Source of the DNA: Marsupella aquatica
Lineage: Eukaryota > Marchantiophyta
Length of the DNA stretch: 64,000 bases
Direction of reading: 5' to 3'
Assembly: GCA_973895155.1 (NCBI GenBank)
Contig: OZ316895.1
Coordinates: 23,932,001 to 23,996,000, forward strand
The notes under the pieces were generated by a model, which saw nothing but the letters and a program-made list of their open reading frames with translations, ran no database searches and was not told the DNA's origin. A program made the position numbers and the translations under genes. Below, piece after piece: positions 1 through 13,200 of this stretch (its first letter is position 1; every line of letters begins with the position of its first letter).

Positions 1-3000
1 TGCAATATGAAGGCACTACCGTATGTTTTCCTCTCGTACAATGAGTAGTTCGAAGCGACTACCATACTGTACGCATCCTGGCTATACGGTCCTCCATCGA
101 GCAGTTACTGAAACATACAGAGAATTCTAGAAAGCACGAACGACTCGGATTGCGCTTCTCCGAAGTGTCGCAGCGTTGAAATCAGTCAACCGAGCCGCGC
201 AAGGCCAAGCCAAGCCAAGTCAAGCCAAGCCACGGCATAGCAGAGAGTGAATCGAATTGCGACGGACATCTTCCTTCTTTGGTATCGACAGGGTTTTTTG
301 ATAGAATAGATTGAGTTCTGATTTACGAAACCAACTTTCTCGACGGATTAGGGGTCAGTGAAGCTTCACCATTTTGCCTCGGTGGAAATCAATTGGCTTA
401 GGGGTTCATGAATTAGGGCACATATTCTTTTGGGAGAGTTGGCGGACGTTCCGTCGGTGCGATCCACTCAGAGAGGTAGAAGGTGTACTTCGAACGGTCC
501 GAAACTGCAGAAAAGCGGAAGCCATATATTTTTACTTTAACGAATCATTGCGATCAGTGGTTATCCGAAAAGAATTGATCCAAGCAGTAATTGTCAGGTG
601 TCTAAAGAGGAATAACGGAGCATTTGACGAAGTATTTCGGTGAACGTGTATTTCTATATCATTCGACTGGATGTTCATTCTTCTCTGCAAAGCAGTGAGT
701 AAGAAGTCAGAGTTTTGTCAACGTCTTATTGTTTCCATTCAATTTGCTGTGTATGAGTGTGACTTTGCTTCACGGCAGGCTTTTCACTCATATGTGCAAA
801 GCTGCAAGTTGGAAGCATGTGGGTTTTCACCGGCTTTTGTTTCCATTCAGTTTTTGTATAGTGAATGTGAATTTGTTTCATTATTGACTCACTAAGTGTT
901 TCGGCCCTTTAATCAAGGAGCACAAGTTTCATCAAGTGAAACACTTCAGCTAGTGACTGAACGTCCGTTGGTTAGTTGCTTCGTTCTTTTGTTTCAGTCA
1001 AAGAAATTTCACGAGTGATGATGGCGATCGAATGATGTGTGGATTTCATTGATTTCCTTTCTTCGTCAGCAAGTAAGGGCAAACTTCGGTGAGGTGAATT
1101 TTTCTTTCAATTATACAGAGTATGTTTTCCTATTTCATGTGCTCATGCAGTGGGTTCGAGGATAATTCATTGTTCTCATATACTTTCCTTGCATTCGGTG
1201 GAAAACTTGAAGTCTCTCTTTGTATGATTTTATGGGATTCACCATGTTCATCAATTTGTGTGAGGAAACCCTTAAGCATCCATGGGGTTATCTGAGCTGA
1301 ACTTTCACTGATTGATTGACTATTTGGGCCCATGGAGCCTGCCTGATTGACCTCATCAATTTATATCTTCACTCCTCACAAGTTTTTTCGCTTGACTACA
1401 GCTGTCATTTAGTCCAACCATCCTCGAGATGTTTATCGCACAAGTTTCTATCCATGCATTGTCGTGAGGAGAACAGATCACAGATCGACTGTACACAAAC
1501 GGGTCAGCGTGATATGAAATTTCAAGGGAATCGTTCTGAATACAAATATTGAGCTTCTGCACCCTGCTTTGACCAGTTTGAGGTATACTTACCAATCATG
1601 TTCTCTCACAGACTACATTTTGAGTTGCAAGACGAAAATCCGAAAGCCTTGGAGTCGGACTCCCGTAGACAGTCAGGCAAGGAGATGAATGGAAGGAACG
1701 GAGAGAAATTCTGTGAAGTTTCTAGTTTAGTATCACCGACTGGAAATTCTGCTCCTGATCACTGATGGTCCGCAAGGGAGAGAACTTTGCATCCGAGAGC
1801 CTTCGCTGGGCAGGCTCGAGGCATTACAGACGGGTCAGATCTTATTTCCATCGGCACTATCAGAAGTTCACTCTAAGAGGGCTCCGAGAGGTTGTGAATC
1901 GATTGACACAACTGATTTGGGGAAAAGGACTGGATTGAGGGCAAAATATCGAAGGAGACTGTGATGTGCAGCTGTGTTGAATCTGGCTGTAATGCTTAGA
2001 TAGTTCTTTCTTCCTCTCACGAAAAAAGAAATTCCCACTACTTTAGTTGAGCAGGATGATGAGGAGTAGGTTGCTGGTAGAGTCGGTTTACTTGAGGGAT
2101 ATGTTTTCTACAGGGGCCAGGGAGGTCACTCTTCTGTCTACGTATACAGCTTCCTTTACTGCTAACACAAGCAAAATCTGGGGATGGCCAGTGTGAATAA
2201 GCGGCCCTGCACATTATAACATACGCATCATATCTTCAATCCTCCCCCTCCCATGGCGAAAATCGGAAGCCCGAGTTCTTTCTGGTTGATGGAGAATTTG
2301 ACATGGAATCAAACGCTTCTTGTCTATGACAGATGAGCAACTTGTCTGAAAGCAGAAGAAAGAATTGTCTACTTGTAAGTGATGACAAACTGATCTGAAA
2401 AATGGAAGCCAGAACCGTACGTTAATCTTGAGCACCTAGTCATCCATACAGATTGTTCTTGATGCGTGTGTCTAGGGCATCTGGAAGAAGTGATGCAGGC
2501 CTCCAAACGTGTGCAAGGTGAGAATGGCACAGGACGGATGCAAACTTATCATTCTTAAAGTCTGTGGCAGTAGCTTGTGTGGAGAGAGGCATAGCAAGGT
2601 GTACAAGCTAAGTAATACCAGAGTATATGTTTGTGGGCAGGTCACAATCCAAGACTCCCTTTCTGCAAACCGCGGGACCTTACATGCACTGCGCTGTATT
2701 TGATTTAGCAGAGGGATTTAGAGTGGTATCAGACTTTTCTCTATGTGAAAGAAATAAATGTTGCAGTATCATCGATCGTTTTAATTTCTTATCAGTACCA
2801 TGACTGCCTAGACAAACAGAGAAGGCGACAATACATATGTGTACTCCCACGATCATTGCAGCCATTTATATCAATGCTCTCCTCATGAACTTGATGTTGC
2901 AAAGAACTGGTCTTTCCATTTTTGCAACCGATTAAATAACGTGATTTGGGAATTCGGTGAGCTCGCCATGCCTGTTCGGTTCAAAATATATTTGCAGGTC

Positions 3001-4203
3001 ACAAACCTCTCCTTATGTTGTCCGTGACCTGCATTGGTTGTCCGAATTCCCGGAGCCTTCCACAGACAACACCAACAGAGAAAGAGCTTTTGTCAGCATT
3101 GTATTGGCAACTCTTCAAAACATGCATGGTAATATCACTCTCCCAATTGTGTCCACCTGTAACCACTTATCAACTTGAAGATTATGCAGAAGTGACTTGC
3201 AAGGAGCGTCATAGTCTCTAGTTTTCATCTAAAACTATGAGAACTTTTCTAAAGATTGTTGAGTAGGATGCACAAAGTCATACTCAATGACACTGCCGAT
3301 GAACATGTGGAGGATTCGATGGTTGCACTAGTACGTGGCTGCAAATGTAGAGTCCCGGGCTTTAGTATAAGTGCTCTAGACAAACGAAAGTTGAAACGAC
3401 TGTTGGAAATTAGACTCATATATACCAAAACAATAGATCTCTGGGCCCAAAGGACAACCTGGTGGTTGAAGCAGTGAAGTACGTGATCGGATGAGGTACA
3501 CAATCACATTCGTGTATACTAGTAAAACTTTTGCAATTTCTGAATATAGGACACGAACGGTGAATGGGTGAATTTTGTATAGTCTTCTTATGTAGATCAA
3601 AGGATGAACTCGGTGTCATGTCAAAATCGTCCGAACTGAGTTTTTCGCCTGCGGTATGGATTTGCCAGAGCAGTAGCAAGCATCTAACTAGTGGTCCTGT
3701 GTATCCAAAGAAGCTTGGAAACCTACAATATTGTCATAAGATAGCGGGGATATATTTTGTGTTGACACCATAATCAAAACTATACCTGCTTTTGATCGAG
3801 ATAAGAAATTTGAGGTTCACGTGAAGGCAAAGGGTAACCTGAAGATACGTATATGATGGGTGATTTGTTATAGACTAGTGTTGCATTGAAAATGCTAGTT
3901 CAATCCGAGAGGGATTTTGTGGGACGTGCCTTCTAAAATCCATCTAGAAGTTGTAAACGAAGGTCGGAAGCATAACCTGTCACTATTCACTCTCTAGTCC
4001 AGGGTATTTGTCTGTTGAACTAGCCATGTTACTTTCATATGCCACAGGTCACAGCCCTCGCAATCCAATTTGGAGCTATATTGCCGTTTTCAACTGACTA
4101 CTTTAACACATATCGTAAAGACGGATATCGGTAGTTTACTTGTTCTCTAGAAGGTCTCTGACCGGCCATTCAATGATAAAGTAGCCAACCGATTACAAGG
4201 AAG
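1..4203. other. 5' flank of the channel gene, no gene recognised
   Basis: I see no protein with recognisable motifs on either strand. The short open frames here are scattered in all frames and lack paired splice signals. A short run of CCAAG-like pentamers lies at about 203-232. The segment next to 4204 probably holds the promoter and 5' UTR of the channel gene; a TAA in the channel frame at 4177-4179 shows that coding does not extend upstream within the same exon. Confidence 0.5.
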
Positions 4204-7200
4204 ATGACGGAACCCAAGAATACAGGAGAGAGCGAACAAGGGGCTTCACCAGTGGGTCGTGTTTATCGGCGTCACTCAGCAGGAGGTTCAGACGAGCTTA
4301 AATTACAACGAACTAGGAGCTCTAGGAGAAGTTCATTATCACAAGGCCTGAGAGAAGGTGGCCACATAGTAGCGTCAGCTGTTGGCGGGGCTGTTGGGGC
4401 TGTTGGAGCCTTCTTCAAAGATAGTAGGTGAGTTCATGTATAAATTTTCTGTACTATACGCCCCTTGGACATTCGTGATGTTTGTCCACTTTTCAATACC
4501 TGAATGTGCTGCAAATGAGAAACATTTGTTTTTCTTAAATTCACTAGTTCATTGAAAAATCTAGAACCAACTTGTTCATACTGGGAGAGAGGACGATGGA
4601 AGGAGGGATTTCCCTCGTTCCTGCAGTTTTGCTAATACCAAGGAATCATTATGTATCGTAAAAGGATGATGAGACAAAAAATCGGTCAGGATTTACCATG
4701 TTTCTCGAGAATCGAGCATTGGCAACTATGTAGGACGAAGAACTTGCGCTGATGCCTAAGCCACAGGCAGTGCGCTAGTTAGTATAAACCAATGAGCAAC
4801 AATTAACAAGAGCATGCACATCGGTGTTTGATAGGGGTGAACTGCTTGACCCTGAGGATGATCCTGAGTTTGTCCGAACCCAGCCAACATGGGAAGATGA
4901 TCTGAACAAATACCTGCCTGAAAGTCAATCTTATACGCAGCCATGGAATGCAAATCCATCATCAGCCGTTGGTCCATCAACATCCAGACAGCCTGTTGCT
5001 TCCGGATTCGAGAATGTCGCCTCCACCTCAGCAAAACCTCCAATGATCCCCTCTCAAGGAACAGGCAATGCGGTATTGAACTTGCTGTTAGGAGTCAGTT
5101 CCAAACAGCCACAAAGCCTAGCAGCATATCGATGGCACAAAGCATATCAATTCGTCAAAAGGCAAAATGTACGCATGCCCTTCTCCTATGATCTATATGC
5201 AACACAATTTCTGCATTAAAAAGTGAGAAGAACCTTTCTCTTTTAAAGCACTACTTCTACTAGTCACACAATCTCTTCTTGAAGCAAGCCGTTCATAATA
5301 GTATAAACAAAACATTCCTTTTGTTAAAGAGACAGAGTTCGTGAGTTTAGCATGTTGGAATTGGTTGCAGGCGATGAGAAGGAAAGCCATGAGCAGTCCA
5401 CTAGGTACTGGAGCAAAATTAGATGGGCTTGCTTTTGGAATGATCCCCACGGATGATGAAAACAGACAAAGCCTATTTAAGTTTTGGTACCAATCGTATC
5501 CACCAGCAATATACTAAGCCTTCATATACTCCTTTGTGGACACGAATACTTTTGACTAAAGGAGTTTCTTCCCATCGATTAATGAACTGTGTGCTTGACA
5601 AATACATAGTCAATCAGTCCGAGAAGTTATAGATTGCTATGTATTTCTCAAGCATGTTAATTAAGTTTGGTATCAGTGTTTCAACAAACAGAGGGCTTTT
5701 CCTTAAACCTGCGAAACATGTAATTGGTGTATTGAGTGTATATCTCCTTATTAGGAATTCCTGTTTTTCCAGAACTTTACTTGTTGACTTCAGCAATTTA
5801 TGTGCTTCAAGAATCTTTCTTAACATTATATCAGGAATGCGGAGTATTGGCTGGCTTGTCTTATTGCAGGTCATATTCTTGTACTTATTTTGAAAGCAGA
5901 ACACAAGTTTGTCACACCATACATACCCCCCAAGAAAGGTCTTAATGGTGCCGACATTGCTCTCACTACATTCTATACGTAGGGCCCTCAACACCTTCCG
6001 AGTTGAATTTCTTTTCTTTGTATGTTTTGACTCAGTGCCCCTTCTGCATGGACTTCCATTTTTAAGTTCTGACAGAACAAAATCAAACCCAAGGAGAAAA
6101 ATGGAAGGAATGACGAAATTTAGCATCAGTACTTAGGAACAGAAATCACCGCCTAGCAAAATTAATGAATTTCCTTGTCTATCTCACCACATATGTCCAC
6201 ACTCGGTAGCTTGCTTGAGTTGAGGGGTCATTATACGTACTGTATTCTTCGTCTGGCATGTTCATCTTGCCTGAGATTGGATAACAACTTGGATACTACT
6301 TCCATATCCTCTCCTAAGTCACGTCTCGTTTTCAGAAAGTCAGAGGTTCTCCCCTTTGGCAAGTGCACCAACCTTCTGCCTGCGGGCGGAAATAAAATAA
6401 TGTCGCAGAAAAGTCCTATTGACCTCATTTTATTAAGAACCAGGCAAGTTAATGGATGATAATGACTGTTCATCTTGATTTTATTGCAGATTGGAAATCG
6501 TAAGCCGAATCTTTTGCTTGGGATTTTGGCACGAAGGTCCCCACACATATCTGCGTAATCCCTACAACAAGCTAGATCTCGTCATTGTTGTTGATTCATG
6601 GTGAGATTTGTATGCAGCATGTAGCTAAATTTCTATGCATTATGGCAAACTATTATTCGATCTAGGTCATATTCTAAGTGTTTCAAATCTGAATAATGTC
6701 TCCTCTGTTCTGTGGAGAAGTTTTCGAGACTCATAAAATGGACAAACCGGTCCTGATGTATGCGAACTGCAGGGTTCATATTGCACGAACGTGTATTCTA
6801 GGGAAAGATGCATTTTGCCGTATCGCTATACTTCGAATATTTCGAATATTGCTGTCTATGAGGCACTTCTCTTTCATCGGGAATGTTCTAGTATGATTCA
6901 TTTTTCACTTCGCTCCAATTCAAAGTCTTTTCTTTCTCATGTATCAATCGTGCATATTCCTTACAGCTTTTTAGCACCTAGCCAGGAGCTTGTTGGAATA
7001 GCCCACATGCTTGTAAAGAGGCTGAGGAATTTATTATGTCACTGTTTTTGTTTGTCCTTTCTGTTATGACAAGCTCACCCAAGAAATAGGAGAGAGGAAG
7101 TTCTTGTATGTCCGGAAGCATTCATGTTTTCAAAGCAATGAATTCTACTCGAAACAGCAACTGTCTTAGTTTCTGGTCCACATTCTGTATTGTTGTGTAT

Positions 7201-10200
7201 CGTTGCATATAACTTCTTTGCTGATATTTTCCAAGTGTTCTGGGAATCTTGCAGGCTATCATGGACTCCATAGCCAAAAGTGCCTGGCAATTGAGGACAA
7301 TATTTGTATTTACCATTATGATAATGTCCTTTTATTCCTTGATGGGTGTGGTCTACTTAGGTGGAGCCCTGCAAAATAGGTATAGTCTCATAGCATGCAT
7401 TCATCGTTTGCACTCTTACTTGTACAGCCAAATCTAATGTCCTGCCTACAAATGAGCAAGTTTAACGTATTCTTGCAAGCATAATGCATGAAATGAAAAG
7501 TCAAAACTAGACTGAAAAATCAGAATCGAGCTTTGATGTGTTTTGTTCATGGCATTGTCGGACGTTGCGTAAACCTAATTCCTTACCTACATGGAGACGA
7601 GAATGTGTCTGCCAGAATAGCACAACTACACCTCAAGAGTGATTCTTTAGAGAGTCTGAGTTGTATTCAGCACAATCTTTGATCTTGTCAAGGTTTTAAC
7701 ACGGTCAATTACCTGTACAAACTTATTATTGAAACCCTTGCTAAGATGGCATCAACTTACTATCCTGTCAGGTGCATACGGACCACAGATAATCTTACTT
7801 CCTATCCCGAAAGGAATTGCATAGTAAACTTGAATAATCCTTACGGATATTTATGTCCGGATGAACTTGACCAATACTGCCAGGTAACTTCTACTCAAAG
7901 TGATTGAATGTTCTTTGGTGGATGGCTGCAGTTTTCAGTGACCAATTTCTACAGGTTACACATAGATTAAAAATTCAATCTATGAGCTATCGAGATACAA
8001 GATTAGATTGCAATTTATGAAAGAGAGTGGGCACTTAAGTAAGGACAAGTAATATGCTTTAGCCGCGGCTTTATCGACGTGGTTAAAGGAAGATGTGCTT
8101 GAGACTCATACGTTCTTCCATGACGAATTAATTGTTTCCTGTTCATTTAATTCTGTGGATCTACTCCTTGTTTTTCTAAACAAGGAACAATTGATTTGTC
8201 ATGGAAGAATCTAATTCGTTCGATTTACTCCAGCCTGCATATTCTTCTCAAAAAGAAGCAGTGTGATTTGTAGTTGTGTGCTCTTGCACAGAGGTCACTG
8301 AAACCTTTTCATGAAATAGTAACTTGATATGACTCTGAAAATTTTGTGCAGCCTTATATAAATCCTAATTGGGGAATCAGCAGCTTCGACAACTATGCAT
8401 CAGGGATGCTAGTACTTTTTCAGGTTAAAATATATTATGTGCATGATACCTCTCGCTATAAAATGAACATTGTGTGTCGCTCTTTGTACAGACACGTAGT
8501 GAGTATAGTAAATGGTGGGTGAATGTAAGATTCCCTATAGAGAGCCTTTGCAGCTGCATTTCTCCGGATGCTTGCAAATTCCTCAAGAGCAAGTTTCATC
8601 ACAGAATCAAGATTTGAGGGTTTGCAATTGTTAAAAAATGCAAATGGTAACCTCCTTCCAGCTAAGGTGGCTTCCATCAAGTGTTGTCGGCACTCACCCT
8701 TCTGAAAAACTGACCTGGCTAGTATGGCCATGGCTGTGACCATAAGAACTGGCTACCTGACAGGCTATCAACAACATGATCGTTAAGGCTAAGTTGTATT
8801 GGTTTATATTTTTGTTTTAGTGGACACAATGCTGTAGAAGCAAACAGTTTTATGCTTAGCAACTCCTTAGGTACATGCAAGTAAGTGAAACAATTGATTT
8901 CACGACAAGCCGGCTTGCGAAAAATTTTGATGAGTTTAATTCATTATTTTGCTTTTGCTTTCTTCCAGATGATGACTTTTGAAGGATGGTCACTTCAAAT
9001 GTATAACATGGATGATACGAATGGGTATACAGGTGTGAAATGTCTTTCAAATGTGTACCTACTCTCTTTCAAACATTTGTAAGCATCAAATTCAAGAACA
9101 GATCGAAAGAAGCTATTAGTAAGATATGCTACAGTACATCAGAACAAAATGTAAACTCTCAACGAGTAGCTCTCGAAAATTTTGGTAAGAAAACATTCTT
9201 GAGGAGATGAGTAATGATCTCCTGTGCGCACCAAAGAGAAGAGAACAGGACGAATTACAGGAAGCCATATATTGGAGGACTACAATCATGCTATGTACAG
9301 GAAAGATAGACTCTGAGCTTGGAAACCTGTCTTACAGCCTGTGTACATGTCTGGTTTACTAGTCTTGGACCGCACTGCATTGGAGTCAAGCTGTGGGTGT
9401 GATACAACAATATTTTCAATGGCAAAATTTCTCCCAATTCCACCTCACTAAAAAGTCTGTCAGGTTTGGCAAAACTTTGCCAGGCTTATTGTCTTCAATT
9501 CGCCAGATTCTCACCTTGCCACAGACCCCATTTGTCAGAATCCGACCGTCATCCTTAAATCTGGGGAAATCTAGCGGTCAGCAATCCATTGAGGGGAATT
9601 AGATGAGGTACATAGTGAATACTCTCCTTTGTACAAAGTGACATTCGCCACCTTGGCAAAAAAGAAAAATGTTGAAGACTACCCTGGTGTGGTACAGAGT
9701 GAACTCTTAGCTTCCTTCATGGGGCATGATTCTGGTTCTATTGTCTTTTACTGGCCTTGTCTTGGAGTAGAGTCCACTTGTCATGCGAGGTAAAAAAATT
9801 GACATAGGAAAGGCATTTTAGTGAAAGGATAAGGTGGACGGGAATTAAGAAAACAAGAACAGCGGAAGTGTAAAGAATCCAAATAACTATGAGGAAAGTG
9901 CGGTTCTGTTCCCCCTTTTTCCAACAACTAAAAGCTATGACATATCAGTGCTCCATAGAGCTCTCTCCATGTGTATGCAATTATTGCTAAAATCCTAACA
10001 GCTATCAAATGTATCTAATCAGCTAAAGTCCACTCAACATGATAGAATTGGAAAGAGATCAAGAGTAATGTTAAAAATTCATGGTTCTCTTTATGTTTTG
10101 AAAGAAATGTGAAAATCATGATTGACAGCCCATCTACATTTTGAACTGATCGCATTACACAAGCTGTACGTTTTGGATTAATTTGGTTGTATGAAAATCT

Positions 10201-13200
10201 TAGTAATTTCTTTCCATTGGTGGTTTTTGCAGATGCATTCTATATGATCTTCTTGGTTATCGGGAGCTATTTTATAGTTAATGTGTACATTGCAGCCATA
10301 AGTAGTATATTTCTAAGGGTGAGGCATGAGCATCAGGTACATGACATACACTGATTCTGAAACCTAGGCAGTCCTTGTTCTTTAAGATTACTAGCCCCGA
10401 TTACCCGTTCTTTGAACGTGAATAGTAGAGAGGACAATAAAGAATTATCAAAATATATGTTCAATTCATATTCTTTGAAGATTAATGAAATGATAAAAAA
10501 AACCATCATTTTAATAGTCATATATAATATATTATTCTCCTTGATGTGCACAGGCTTTTTGTATGCACATCCATGTTCAATGCACATATGTTATGGTGGG
10601 GCCATACTACCTATATTTTTTTAATGTAAATATTTAAAAATTATCAACATGTATATACATCATAGTCATGTCATAAGTTTTTCCCATGTATATGATGACC
10701 ATGCACATGATGACCAGAGAGTTACGGTCTAGAGGCTTCACTCTAGACCCTAGCTTGTGAAAAGTAGGCTGAAGTTTGCGCTTTATTAGTAAGATGAATA
10801 TATACATAGAATCAAGAATTTAAGTTTCCAAACAGGGAAAATAGAAAATCAATTAACCTTGTCTGGTCATGATAATTGTACAAGAAGATAACTTTCACAT
10901 ATTTTGAACAATAATATTTAAAGACTTAAACTGATAGACTTCTTGATAAATGTAATTGTTTACTTGTTTCTTGCAATTTTCATTTCTTAAATTTTGAAAA
11001 ACATAGACGTCCTCTCATTATAATTGAACTGCATAGTGAAAGCAAAGACAGTCACTAAAAATACCAGAATTTGCCTTAAAAACAACAAAAACTAGCTGTG
11101 AATGGGGTATTGATATTCTTACATCCACCAAGTTGTCTAAAAAGTGAGTTGTTGTGCTATCTTTAAGGATTGTCATATATTGTCATGCAGGCTCTACTCA
11201 AGAAACACCGGCGAGATAAAGAATTCACTTTTGCAGCTGCAATTGAAATGGCCAACTTATTAAGGGATGTCATTGTTAACGATGACAAAACTGTCAAACT
11301 CACATGGAGGCAAAGGTTGAGTGTTAATACCTCCATAGGCATAGAAAAATTAACGGCGACCGTCTCTCGACAGGGTACGAGACTACAAAGGACATTTACA
11401 AGGGCAGTAGATTGGAATGATCCAAACTCCTACTTGAAAAGATTAAGTACCTTTGGTGCGACTAGCCATGACACTGTAGAGTTGGAGGAGGTTGCACAAC
11501 CACCTGGGTCAAGATCATTTGGACGTTCTCTATCTCGTAACCTCTCTATTGGTGGACAGCATGTTGCTCGATTGAGTCGTTCTCTCTCTCGCAATATTTC
11601 CCTGGGCATGATTTTTGCTGCCAAAACTACGTCTCAAAAGTGTTATCTTATTGTGCAAAGTAAACTCTTCATGTATGCTGTTCTACTTATGATTAGTCTC
11701 AATATGGCGGGTCTCTGCACCTTTCGGGCAAGTATATCTCACATACATAAAGTAAGACTTGGTATCCTTGCCTATGAAAGTTTGAATTACAATTTAACAG
11801 TGGTAAGGAATCAAAATATCAGAAAACCTATATGTCTGAGAAACTTATATGAACCTTGTAGATTACTACCTAGATTGAATAAACCATACGCCTCCTAATA
11901 AATTGGAAACTAAGGGACAAAGAAAATGAATCAAAGCTCAGTCTAGTTGGTATGTGGTTGCTCCTGTGATTAGTGAGTATTTTTTTTCTAAATGAACAGT
12001 AGTGCATTGTGAGCTCTACTATAAATTATGAGATAATGCGCTGTTTGAATTTGCATTCTTTTTAGCTGTATTCCTATGGACGATGAAGCTAGAGATAGAT
12101 TTAAAATGGACAATTTAAACATAAAAAGATCCTAGCAATGCAACTATATTTCTGCTGATTTTAAACTGTTCAATTACTAATGAATATTTAGTTTTTCTCA
12201 TCTGATTAAATTGAACAATAAATAGGCAGCTGAAGACTAGCTATTTGTTGATACTCCTTAATTTCTATGCATATTGTCTTTGTTCAAAGCTGTTGTGTTG
12301 GAGTATTATACTGAATTTAGACTGAAGGTACATTAATCAAAACAAATGCTCCTCACTAACAAACATTGTAAACGTGCTCCCATTTTGCAAAGCAACTGTC
12401 TTTCAAGTGGCACATACATTGAGCACTTAGCCCAATCGGATTTGGTGTGAGTGTGGAGTGTAGAGCTGGGTTGCAAGAGATTGGACATCTGATTTTGGGC
12501 CAATGATGCAGAGAAAGATTCCTTTGTTGCCAGCTGAAAAGTAGCAATTAGTTCAGTCACAGAATTACAGGGTAACCATCTGAGTGGGGCCTAGAGGTCA
12601 GCTTAGTTTGCCAGGGATGACTAGTGTCCTGCAAGTCTTCAAGTTCAATCCCATCAGACAGTTTGGCTACGTACAGAGTCTGTTCTTGCATGCAATATGA
12701 GGTCTATACCACCCCACTTTGGGTGGGTCAAATGTGTTATGTGCCATTTCCCTTATGGTAGTTGTAGAATTAAGCTATACCAAAGAAACTATAAACCAGG
12801 GGTTTCCCTGCCTGCAAAAGCTAGTTGGGCAGCTCGCTCAATGAAAGGGTGTTTCAAGCTCAAAGGCAATTTCCCTTTCAGTTAAACTAAGTGTTTTGGG
12901 CTCAAATGCGGTCTCCTTTTGAGAAAGGGTATGTTTGGCAGCAAGCATTCATTGTTAGTGACTTACTGGGGTGATCCACTACTTTCCTCACTTTGGTATC
13001 TACCTCATTGACTCCGGTTGATTTGAGTCTTCTGAGGGGGGGTTTGTTGACTCTGTGGGGTTCTGTAGGCTTTGCCCATCCCCCCTTCCCCCAGATTTAT
13101 TTTGCTGGCCCATGGCTCTATGTCTGGGTTTCAGGTGCCAAAAATGAATGTAAAATGTTGACCGTTGGGAAGCCAAATAGTTACAAACAATTGAGACAAG

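Noticed and set aside
5371-5518. Longer version of channel exon 3 (49 open codons to a TAA)
   Set aside because: Its possible donors leave the wrong phase for exon 4; stopping at CTAG|GTACTG (5404) joins exon 4 in frame. cDNA is needed to be sure.
5614-6126. 170-codon minus-strand open frame
   Set aside because: It lies antisense to channel exon 4, has no recognisable motif, and the plus-strand exon has matching splice signals and phase.
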